A stretch of 24,979 nt of DNA, taken from Larix sibirica. Lineage: Eukaryota; Streptophyta; Pinopsida; Pinales; Pinaceae. Position 1 is the first letter of the stretch; the number at the start of each line of letters is the position of its first letter. The stretch is from the NCBI GenBank assembly GCA_004151065.3, contig NWUY0304892116.1, positions 8,281-33,259 of the forward strand. Reading direction: 5' to 3'. Both the position numbers and the translations under genes were made by a program. This document shows positions 18,421 through 24,979 of this stretch, piece by piece. Under the pieces are notes generated by a model that saw nothing but the letters and a program-made list of their open reading frames with translations, did not search any database and was not told the origin of the DNA.

Positions 18421-18478
18421 AAACCTCCCACCTAGTATCTAAGTGTCTTTGTATAACATTCCCACCTAGTTTAGGCAT
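18260..18478 (-). pseudogene. Unrecognised 72-codon ORF, weak NAM-associated/trihelix-like pattern
   Basis: The minus-strand ORF contains IQRHLDTRWEVFKDHIKLWF, then a basic DGTPANKKKGK stretch. The spacing (R-x-L-x-x-RW…K-F/W) loosely resembles the SANT/NAM-associated proteins common in PIF/Harbinger-type transposons and their domesticated relatives, but the match is weak. Half of it lies in the 124-bp duplication. It may be only a chance ORF in a transposon relic. Confidence 0.2.
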
Positions 18479-18700
18479 GCTCCACTAGGTCTGGTTTTTT
18501 GTTTTTTTCTTATTTCTTTCCGAATAAAAACTTCATTGGACCATCATCCCTGCAATATATGAATGTAAGGCTAGCCTTTTTATGAATGTAGGGCTCGGCT
18601 TTAACAAAAATAGTGGCTGGTAACTTGAGGGATTTAGTCGGATCAAGACATGTGACTGATGGAATTGGGTGAATAGTTTAATTGATCTAGCTAAACTTTT
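18479..18700. other. Short unassigned stretch before the LTR-type element
   Basis: A local repeat TGAATGTA(A/G)GGCT occurs twice (about 18560-18598). The 5' boundary of the following LTR could not be set and may lie in this stretch. Confidence 0.3.
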
Positions 18701-18882
18701 TACTATTAATTTAATATTGATCAGTTAAAGGTTTGAGTAATTCCATTCTAGGATAAATGATAATTGTGTGTGGTTAAAGATAAATGAAGATATCTTTAGT
18801 TGTTGGTTTCCAGTAAAAAGTTTCCAAGGGAAAAGTATCTTGTTGCTTCTTTGTGCTTTATTGTTTCTAACATCTGGTAACA
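18700..18882 (+). mobile_element. Left LTR-like repeat of a non-autonomous LTR element
   Basis: The 3' part of this segment ends …TTCTAACATCTGGTAACA, two bases before a primer-binding site at 18885. It aligns in the same orientation with about 20630-20795: ATTCCATT-TA-GAT, AGATAA-TGAAGA, GTTGGTTT, TTTCTTTGTGCTTTATTGTTTCTAACA versus TTTCTTTATGTTTTATTATTTTTAACA. Identity is modest, so the insertion is old or the two ends were exchanged. The 5' boundary is uncertain (±60 bp). Confidence 0.5.
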
Positions 18883-18884
18883 TG

Positions 18885-18900
18885 TGGTATCAGAGTCCGG
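18885..18900 (+). other. tRNA-Met-like primer-binding site
   Basis: TGGTATCAGAG at 18885-18895, two bases after the likely CA end of the left LTR, matches the usual plant retrotransposon primer-binding site complementary to initiator tRNA-Met (TGGTATCAGAGC), with T in place of the following C. Its position right after an LTR end is the strongest sign that the element is an LTR retrotransposon. Confidence 0.7.
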
Positions 18901-19200
18901 TTGGTTGGCTTGGACTCTTAGCAAAAGTGGTCTGTGACACTAGGAGCCAAAGCTGTAAAGACTTTATCGGTTATTGGATTCGCAGATTGGCAGCTTGGAT
19001 CTGCAAGAGAGAGTGCATATTACTAGGTTTTGTTAGATATGCTAAGCCTCGAGTGTAGATCTGATCTGCTTCTAAACTGTCTAGATCTGGAGTAGATAGA
19101 TTTAAGAATTGTGATGTGCATATGATGTGATATTCTGAGTGTGTCTTGGTATTATTAGTTGATGGTCTATGTGCACGATCTCATCAATCTGCTGATAGTG
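18901..19200 (+). other. Leader-like segment of the LTR element
   Basis: This segment lies between the primer-binding site and the captured gene fragment. It has repeated AGATCTG/TAGATC blocks (about 18998-19100) and a 96-codon ORF that begins before the primer site and shows no gag motif. It resembles an untranslated leader. Confidence 0.35.
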
Positions 19201-19945
19201 CTTGAGTGGGAATTGATTTGCCTGAATTACACGTCGAGAACGACATCGGCGCCGAAAGGAGTGGTGTGCAGCCACAGAGGAGCATACGTGAGCAACATCT
19301 CTATTCTGCCTCCGATGGGGAGAGAGCCGGTTTAGCCGTGGATGCTTCCCATGCCTCATTCCAAAAGCTGGACATGCACATGGGCCGTTGCAGCCAGAGG
19401 CGGAACCAACGTCTATATTCATAACATCTCTGTGGAGGAGATATATAAAGCCATAAGGCAACACCATGTCACTCATTTGTGCTGTGTGCCTAGTGTCTTC
19501 AACATCCTCCTCGACCACCAGAAACCAGTACAGCCCTTGCCAGGACGAGTTGAGGCTCTGACCCGAGCGGCGTCGCCTCTCCGGATTCTGTGCAAGATGG
19601 AAAACATGGGCTTCCTCGTAACACATGCTTATGGCTTATAGAAGCCACCGGCCCCGTTCTTACCTGCAAGTGGAATAGTGAATAGGAGGGATGATGATGT
19701 TACAGTTAAATTGTCCCCAGCCGAACGAGGTGGACGTGGGCGCCAAGGAGTGGGCATGTTGAGAATGGAGCAGGTGGACGTGAAGAATTTGGTGACCATG
19801 TTGAGCGTGGCAAGAGATAGGCAGAGCATGGGGAAATCATTCGTTGTTCCTACATGCTCGAAAATTACATTGAGAACCCAAGTTCTGTGTGGCAACTGGG
19901 GTGAGAACTGAGAACCCAAGCCGTTGAGGAGGTGCAATGCGACTG
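19201..19945 (+). pseudogene. Acyl-activating enzyme (AMP-binding, AAE1/BZO1-like) gene fragment
   Basis: Acyl-activating enzymes make acyl-CoA from a carboxylic acid, ATP and CoA. The fragment starts at EWELICLNYTS and includes the AMP-binding signature TSRTTSAPKG (19231-19260; family TSGTTSAPKG, so one glycine is Arg). HRGAYVSN, WAVAARGGTNVYIHN, VTHLCCVPSVFNILL, THAYGL and, after a 1-base deletion, EATGPVLTCKWNS (about 19641-19679) follow. After a further shift RQGVGMLRMEQVDVKN (about 19741-19789) and relics of ENPKAVEE near 19910-19935 appear. It covers about 240 residues of an enzyme of about 550 and lacks both ends. Lesions are a TAG at 19333-19335, the frameshift near 19637, a TAG at 19683 and indels near 19860-19930. 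It has no introns, is GC-richer than its surroundings, and lies between LTR-like repeats. It is not functional. Confidence 0.85.
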
Positions 19946-20009
19946 AACTATCAGAGTTGACCTGCCTCGTAATAGAGATTGGGGTGAAGATTTTGTGGTG
20001 AAAAAGGGG

Positions 20010-20046
20010 ACCAACAGCGAAGTCAACGGTTGACTTCGCTGTTGGT
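20010..20046. repeat. 37-bp perfect palindrome
   Basis: ACCAACAGCGAAGTCAAC (20010-20027), a single G, and its exact reverse complement GTTGACTTCGCTGTTGGT (20029-20046). With 18-bp arms and a one-base centre it would form a very stable hairpin as RNA or extruded DNA. Each arm holds a TTGAC W-box-like core near the centre. It lies just after the captured gene fragment. Confidence 0.97.
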
Positions 20047-20068
20047 TCGTTGGATGACTTGAACGTAT

Positions 20069-20224
20069 ATGTTTTTTAAGCTTAAGCGGGACGGCTTGAA
20101 AAGGCAATACAAATTGGAACGGCAGAAAGTGGAGTTTCGAGGGTCGAATTGTGTGGAGTGCTCATTCTACGAGAAACTGGATGAATGGATCGTGGAGCAG
20201 CTGAGCAATTTCTTGATCCATTAA
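20069..20224 (+). other. Small 51-codon ORF, possible gag-like remnant
   Basis: This ATG-initiated ORF has a hydrophilic, coding-like composition (lysine/arginine-rich start, then VEFRGSNCVECSFYEKLDEW). The GSN-x-V-x-x-S pattern recalls the G-x-N-Y-x-x-W motif at the N-terminus of some Ty1/copia Gag proteins, with Tyr and Trp replaced by Cys. No further gag follows. It could equally be part of another captured gene or a chance ORF. Confidence 0.25.
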
Positions 20225-20257
20225 TAGTTCAAACAGGGTTTTGTTGCCATAGCGTTA

Positions 20258-20275
20258 ATGTATCAGAGCCGGAAT
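20258..20275 (+). other. Second primer-binding-site-like sequence
   Basis: ATGTATCAGAGCCGG at about 20259-20273 matches the core of the tRNA-Met primer-binding site (TGGTATCAGAGCC) except near its 5' end. It may mark a nested or recombined LTR element inside the first. No LTR end was recognised before it. Confidence 0.35.
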
Positions 20276-20629
20276 TGCCATGTTGGTTTCGATGAGGACT
20301 GTTCACACATATCACCAATCAGCTGGAGCGAATATCTGGACCCATGCCATGTAGTCATGTGAAGTGGCTACCGCAAAAGAGGTGAACCATAGTGATGAAT
20401 GCTCGATAGAGAAAGAGGTGCACCAGTCACGTAAGCTGGTAGGAAAGTATAGAGTGCCATTGTTGGATGCGAGGAGGCATTGTCCTCTGTGAAGAGAATG
20501 TCGTCTAGAGAAAGCATAACCTCACAGCCTTGGTCATAATTGAGATGTGCATGGTTAATGGCACATGGAATTTCATGACAAGAAACTATGTGAAGTAGTG
20601 TTAAAGATGCGGATGAAGAAGTAATAGCT
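20275..20629 (+). other. Non-coding interior of the LTR element
   Basis: No ORF of note. The purine-rich GCGGATGAAGAAG at about 20610-20622 lies just ahead of the right LTR-like repeat and could be a degraded polypurine tract. The rest is unassigned, intermediate-GC sequence. Confidence 0.3.
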
Positions 20630-20795
20630 CATGATAAGCTTATTTAAAGACTCAACTAACTCCATTGTAAGATGTTTGTTTGGGAGAAGATAATTGAAGA
20701 CAATTTTGGTGGTTGGTTTTTTCCTAAAATGATATATTGTTCATCTTTTGGATGTGTTTCTTTATGTTTTATTATTTTTAACACTCAATGTAGCA
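20630..20795 (+). mobile_element. Right LTR-like repeat of the non-autonomous LTR element
   Basis: This diverged direct repeat of about 18718-18882 shares CTCCATTGTAAGAT, AGATAATTGAAGACA, GGTTGGTTT and TTTCTTTATGTTTTATTATTTTTAACAC. It ends near …TGTAGCA (20795). Together with the left repeat and primer site it bounds an element of about 2.1 kb. Terminal dinucleotides and target-site duplication could not be fixed. Confidence 0.45.
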
Positions 20796-20940
20796 ACCAT
20801 TGATTTAATTTAATTGCATCAACCTCATGTGTGTGTGTAGGGTTTGATGTTCACTTTGGCTTATAATTTGAACATATGATAGGAATATGTGGCATGAGAG
20901 CTTTCCCTTTCTTTCTATCAGTACTACATGTAGGGGGGTT
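20796..20940. other. Short AT-rich spacer between two elements
   Basis: No gene seen. TACTACATGTAGGGGGG near 20920-20940 could be the left tip of the next element, but no matching right tip was found. Confidence 0.3.
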
Positions 20941-21040
20941 TTGAGACAATATTGATATAAATTGTTTCAATTTAAGACAAAAAAAAATTGTGTATTGTCT
21001 TAAATATTGTCTTTAAGCGAGTGTCTTAAACTATTGTCTT

Positions 21041-21437
21041 AAATTCTCCACGGTGGGTGATCATCAATCACTGCCAGCTCCACTGATAGGACCACTTGAC
21101 CGCGCAATGGACACGCGCTCTTTGCTGATCGACATGAGTCTGGACACCCGCTGAGCCATTCATCTCCGGGTATGTTTGAGGTACAAAGCACATGGGACTT
21201 ATAATCATCTCCCGAGCAGGGCAGCAAGCCTCCTGCTCGTTCCTACGTGCGCTCAGTCCACTCCAATGGCAGACCATGAATGCGTAGGCCCGCCAGTTAT
21301 GGTTTACATTGAGGTTTATTGACACAGGAAATGCCATTTGAGATTGTTAGTTTGGCTTGGGGAAGAATCTCGTCTCTCTTTTGCTCACTGGTCCTCTGGT
21401 TCGTTGATCCGCTGGTTCGTCGCTTGCTGTTACAGAA
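21041..21437 (+). promoter_or_regulatory. GC-rich promoter or leader-like segment before the 119-codon ORF
   Basis: GC content rises abruptly here compared with the AT-rich flanks, and CpG is still frequent. A pyrimidine-rich stretch with two GGTTCGT repeats (about 21399-21422) precedes TTACAG|AA-ATG, which also resembles a 3' splice site. Minus-strand ORFs here are not convincing. Promoter function is inferred only from composition and position. Confidence 0.25.
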
Positions 21438-21911
21438 ATGCCGCCTGTGAAATGGGCATACACTCGGTGTAAAGCTAAAACAACTGGCCCTCCTCCTATC
21501 CCTCCAGTTACGTTTATGCGGGGTGTAGTTGGAAAAGCCCGCCGTTACAAGAAGGAAATCGCTGCGAAAATACAAGAGGATATTAAAGAGGCTGAGGAGG
21601 ATGAGGAAGTTTCATTGGGGTGCCTTCCCGACAGTGATATTAGGGAGGAATTTGAGGCCCTAATCCCTGATCTTGGGTCTACAAGGGGCCGCGCTACCCT
21701 CTACCAGCGCACCTTGGATTTCCATTGGCTTCAGAAATCGGTCTTGGGCAAGACTTTGGCAGACCGTGGGGAGGCTAAAGCGGAGATTTTATTGTAGCAA
21801 GACGAGATGGTCCTGATGCTGACGTAGATTCTTCGGAACCAAAAGAGGATTGCTCTTAGGCTGGGCATCGAGCTCCCTGCTATACCACCGGGTTTGGACT
21901 TAAAAGACTAG
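21438..21911 (+). pseudogene. Unrecognised protein ORF with two in-frame UAG codons
   Basis: An open frame of 119 codons from ATG 21438 ends at TAG 21795. The same frame continues coding-like to TAG 21825 and on to TAG 21909, giving 157 codons if both inner UAGs came from CAG (Gln). The order is a Pro-rich N-terminus (PPVKWAY, GPPPIPP), a basic KARRYKK, an acidic EDIKEAEEDEE, a hydrophilic middle and, past the stops, an EMVLMLT…ILRNQKRIALRLGIELP segment that could form an amphipathic helix. I do not recognise the family. It sits inside the candidate transposon and may be transposon-encoded or a captured host sequence. It could also be a live 119-aa gene ending at the first stop. Confidence 0.45.
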
Positions 21912-22197
21912 TTTAGTTTCTGTTGATGGTTCTTTGTTTTGCTTATGTTAGTTCCTGACTTAAGGATGAAAAACTCTACATGATTCTCTGCTTTTGTGGT
22001 TCGTCAGTCTTTGAATTACTGATAGAAAACTCTGTTTTTTTTTGGATAATGGGCATGTTTTCTCAACTCTGAGAGGGCCTTTAAAACTTTTGAAACTCTG
22101 GTTCGGGTTTGTTTTCTCTACTGTGAGAGGACCCTGTTTTGTGTACATGTGGAAAATAGCAATATAATGTTTCATCTAACTTACAAATTTTTTTTTT
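21912..22197. other. Downstream flank of the unknown ORF
   Basis: The sequence turns AT-rich again. A short internal repeat, TTTTCTC(A/T)ACT(C/G)TGAGAGG, occurs near 22057-22075 and 22111-22129. No gene seen. Confidence 0.4.
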
Positions 22198-22399
22198 ATT
22201 GTCTTAAACTAATGTCTCTATAGAGACAAATATAGAATGCAAATATTTTTGTCTCTGTAAAGACGATATCATGTTTGTCTCTATAGAGAAAATATATAAA
22301 ACAATGTATAAAAAATATTTAATAATTTCAGAAAAATCAACTATATTTTATTTTCTTAAAAATAAACTATAATATCCTATATTCTATTTATTTATGGGA

Positions 22400-22469
22400 G
22401 GGCATAGTGGAATTGAAACATCAACTTTCTACATTGTAATGTAGAAGCTCTACCATGGAGTTAGCACCC
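22400..22469 (-). tRNA. tRNA-like relic (pseudo-tRNA or SINE head)
   Basis: On the minus strand from 22469 the sequence reads GGGTGCT, then TAACTCCATGGTAGAGC (D-arm/A-box-like TAGCTCAGTGGTAGAGC), then a perfect CTACA…TGTAG anticodon-type stem. GTTTCAATTCC (B-box-like GGTTCRANNCC) follows, and …GCCC closes the acceptor, which pairs only at its first bases. The anticodon loop seems one base short, so no amino acid is assigned. It is a decayed tRNA or a tRNA-derived element, not a working gene. Confidence 0.45.
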
Positions 22470-23555
22470 TTTAAAGAATTAGGGAAGAGAGGTAAGTCTT
22501 TGTGCAATACCTAATAATTTTAAGTGTTATCAAATATACATTCAAATAAATCAATGCAAGGATAACAAATATATACATATACGTAGCAAGATCGCATGCA
22601 GAAGCGAGTTTCCAATTAATCCATGACTTCAAAGATGGAAAAATTTCATGTCACTACAAACCGTGAATATTACAAAACAAAAATCAGTTTCGAGACTATA
22701 AGAACAACACAAGATGCTCACCTGAAGAGATTGCCTACACATAAATTAACAAAGAGAAATGTGTAGAAACATGAAAGTTAGAGATTTCCTATACATAAAT
22801 TCACAAAATGAAATGCCTAGAAACATGAAGTTACTTTCAGATAAATCATTGCAATCTTTCAAAGCAAAATAATTCCTTTAGGGCACATCTTGTTCAAATA
22901 AGTATGCCTAAGAAAAATACTTGCAAAATACTTGGTAGCACAACACGAGATATTATTCCACCGATTCAAGCAAAATAATGGAACAAAACTTAGAATTTTG
23001 TCCCACATTTTGTACCACAAGTGACCATAAAACAAAAAAGTGTGAAAGACAATTTCTCAAACTTGAATCTGTTGCAGTCCAAGTAAGTGCAGATTCCAGT
23101 ATATCACTTTTGCAGCGCTATAACGTTGATTTATGTGTAGATTTTAGGGTCGTTACTATGGACAATAGAATGCAAACTCCATTCTTACCCCTGTTTATGG
23201 ACAACAATCAATCATTTTGTGCTTAGGCATGGATTTTTTGAATATATTTTGGTTTTTTAAGGTTTAGATTTGTATCAACTAATGAAAAAACTACACCACC
23301 AGGGTCTCTTTGGGACATACACAATAGTAAGTTTCATCTCCTCGTCATCTTGTGAACTAGCAACAACCTATGAATTATGTATTGTATGATTAATAGGCCT
23401 GCGAGGAGGAGTGTCCCACACCTTTGCTACCTCAAATGCTTTAGATTTGATCTTATGTCGTGTAGAGAAGGACCCAGCTTTTGAGCATCATTTGTAGCAT
23501 TAATTTGGAAGCAACCAACAAAAGATTTGATCAAGACATAAATAGTTCTCCATAA
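22470..23555. other. AT-rich intergenic DNA with a small duplication; no gene seen
   Basis: An 82-codon plus-strand ORF (22978-23226) has no recognisable motif. A 54-bp tandem duplication lies at 22734-22835. The minus strand at about 23290-23480 could be further LINE sequence but shows no diagnostic motif. Confidence 0.4.
22734..22835. repeat. 54-bp tandem duplication
   Basis: CCTACACATAAATTAACAAA (22734) recurs as CCTATACATAAATTCACAAA (22788). Both continue with GAAATG, TAGAAACATGAA and GTTA. The two copies differ by a few substitutions and a one-base indel. Confidence 0.85.
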
Positions 23556-23883
23556 GGGTTTCATATGGTAATGACATAAATAGTAATTTCAATCTCATGA
23601 GGAGCAAGTTCTATCCAACGGATTGAATGCACGAGGTTAGAAGATGTAGAGAGAAACCTTGTTTCTAGCTTGTGTTCAATCCATCAAGCTTATCCATAGA
23701 CTCAACATTATGAAAAGTCCAGTTTTGTAGAAAGGAATTTATAGCTCTATAATCTTATTTACCTCCATTTAGGTCTCTTGAAGAAGAACGACATCTAGTT
23801 TTTGAGACCTAAACAACTTAGCTATGGTGAAGTTTTTTGTTCGTAGTTGCTAAACCTTCAATGTTGTTGGATAAGAACTTCAT
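23556..23883 (-). pseudogene. LINE ORF2 endonuclease domain, copy B (broken)
   Basis: From an ATG at 23883 on the minus strand: MKFLSNNIEGL, then (after frame changes) an LDVVLLQET block and, near 23560-23590, an ITIYVIT…NPYGE block. These match the start of plant L1-type LINE ORF2, whose apurinic-type endonuclease opens N-x-x-GL, has the catalytic QE in (L/F)LQET and a later VxNIYGPxG motif. Several stops and shifts make it non-functional. It aligns with copy A 1084 bp to its right in the same orientation. Confidence 0.75.
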
Positions 23884-24450
23884 TTTTGAACCTGTCTTGG
23901 TGTTGGCCCTACTAAAGGTCTCCAACAATTTTCTTTTACATTGAGAATCTCCCATTTCTCTCTTTCTTGGTAAAATTTACAATAGAGAGGATCTACCTAT
24001 AGGTGAAGGACCCACTGCACATTCTTAACGTCCTTCAAACCCAATGGACATTCTTAACTTCTATGCCCTTTTTGTAATAGCTTCTAATAAAACAAAATGG
24101 TCTAGTCTTTTTAAAACACCAACACAGCCTGCTCTGTAATTTCTCCATGTAGGAGGTACTTCAGCTAAAGACTATCACACAAGTTGGAACTTACCAAGTT
24201 GTGTAACCAAATTTTTTCTAAAAGGTTCGATTGGCTGAATTCACCCCACACCTCTTTATACCTTGGGGAGGAGACTATGGAACAACTAAATTGCCCTTGC
24301 TTCGCCATAATCTGGTGATTGAAAAAATTTCAAAATCTTATATATACATTGTGCAAATTGCAATTTGGAGCATCTCGGTCAGTTCTAAAAATACTAAAAC
24401 CCCAAGGTCTAGTTATCCATTGCAAAGATTGCAAAAAATGGCGGATTAAA
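23884..24450 (-). mobile_element. Probable LINE sequence upstream of ORF2 (copy B)
   Basis: This is the region immediately 5' (minus strand) of the ORF2 start, where ORF1 or the inter-ORF spacer of a LINE belongs. I find no zinc knuckle or DUF4283-type motif. The 72-codon plus-strand ORF (24231-24449) is antisense and shows nothing recognisable. Confidence 0.35.
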
Positions 24451-24529
24451 TTACAGTTTCAAATTTCTATGTTGAAATGGTTGTTGGAAACTTAAGCTAA
24501 AAACCTTGGAGAGTAGGGTGTTTTAGCTA

Positions 24530-24967
24530 GAGTTTATCTCATGCTATGCAATTAAAATCACTTCCCTATAATGACAAAATCCTTCTTTATACATTATAAT
24601 TCAGAAAAATTCTTCTAGAAAGCCTGTCTTTCTCCATAAGGCCCATATATGTTGATGACCGAAATAGTGGGTCCCATCTCATGAGAAACAAGTTGTATAT
24701 AAAGGATTGAACACAAAAGGTTGGAATATTGCAGAGATAAATCCTGGTTATATCCTGTGATCAATCCATTAAACTTACCTATCGAGCCGACACATTAAAA
24801 GTCCAATCTTGTAGAAAGGAAGAATACAATCTTACAACTATATCTGCCTCTGTTAAAGTTTCTTGAAGAAGAATAACATTTGGTTTATGAGTCCTAAACA
24901 AGCTAGTTAGGATGCTTTTTTTGTGGGGATCTCATAAACCTTGGACGTTGTAGGAAAGGAAATTCAT
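24530..24967 (-). pseudogene. LINE ORF2 endonuclease domain, copy A (broken)
   Basis: From an ATG at 24967 on the minus strand: MNFLSYNVQGL, a stop, then FRTHKPNVILLQETLTEAD (catalytic Gln-Glu motif at about 24845-24870). A broken middle and an INIYGPYGERQAF-type segment near 24620-24665 follow, the latter needing frame changes. The signature is that of the endonuclease/exonuclease/phosphatase fold at the start of plant L1-type LINE ORF2. Stops and shifts exclude function. The element continues beyond the right window edge on its 5' side. Confidence 0.8.
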
Positions 24968-24979
24968 TTTTAATATGGT

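Larger units (their letters stand above)
20941..22320. mobile_element. Candidate DNA transposon with sub-terminal repeats and a cargo ORF
   Basis: The left side (20943-21043) has several TTAAGACAAT-type motifs in both orientations: GAGACAAT at 20943, TTTAAGACAA at 20971, ATTGTCTTAAA at 20994 and 21033, GTGTCTTAAA at 21021. The right side has ATTGTCTTAAACTAATGTCT at 22198 and three GTCTCTATAGAGAC-like palindromes (22214-22227 perfect, 22251-22264 imperfect, 22278-22289). Repeated sub-terminal motifs around a GC-richer core are typical of CACTA/EnSpm elements. No CACTA ends, target duplication or transposase were found, so the class is uncertain and the limits approximate. Confidence 0.35.

Noticed and set aside
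19102-19626. 174-codon minus-strand ORF opposite the AAE fragment
   Set aside because: The plus strand carries clear acyl-activating enzyme motifs over the same bases. The antisense ORF comes from its GC-rich codon use.
22652-22660. CACTACAAA as a possible CACTA transposon tip
   Set aside because: Wrong position and orientation for the candidate element ending near 22320, and no matching opposite tip was seen.
1-24979. CRISPR arrays, bacterial operons, riboswitches or rRNA genes
   Set aside because: Nothing of the kind is visible. Tandem repeats here lack the spacer pattern, and the gene content is that of a plant nucleus.

Overview
This is nuclear DNA from a seed plant. The background is AT-rich, there is one typical land-plant gene, and the rest is mostly decayed retroelements and local tandem duplications. 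The species cannot be fixed from sequence alone. A roughly 6.7 kb 5'-UTR intron and the many old transposon remains suggest a large, repeat-rich genome (inference).

The one intact gene lies at 8207-10492 (+). It is an intronless 761-codon ORF for a plant arginine-rich tandem CCCH zinc-finger protein with two ankyrin repeats, the OXS2/TZF7-SZF1 family. A GC-rich promoter with three W-box cores lies around 850-1280. A non-coding first exon probably ends at a GTGAGC donor (1484), and the acceptor is at 8163-8164, 42 nt before the ATG. The intron is a patchwork of at least seven independent tandem duplications with units of 29 to about 195 bp. Downstream of the gene is a 106-bp tandem duplication whose two copies each carry a CCAAT box and an AATAAA signal.

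From about 12.4 kb onward the window is accessory DNA. It holds a near-perfect 71-bp duplication and several smaller ones, a candidate minus-strand Ty3/gypsy-type LTR (14920-15630), and a decayed minus-strand gypsy protease region (about 17190-17810). It also holds a non-autonomous LTR-type element (about 18.7-20.8 kb) with a tRNA-Met-like primer-binding site. The interior of that element carries an intron-free, broken fragment of an acyl-activating enzyme (AMP-binding) gene.

Next comes a GC-richer island (21040-21911) with an unrecognised 119-codon ORF that continues in frame past two UAG codons. It is flanked by TTAAGACAAT / GTCTCTATAGAGAC repeats that look like the sub-terminal repeats of a DNA transposon. 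The right end has a tRNA-like relic and two minus-strand copies of the start of a LINE ORF2 endonuclease domain. The left edge has a window-truncated tRNA-derived SINE.

The most interesting features are the two neighbouring elements that each seem to carry GC-rich coding sequence unlike their surroundings, one of them a recognisable host gene fragment. The 37-bp perfect palindrome inside the first element and the density of independent tandem duplications also stand out.
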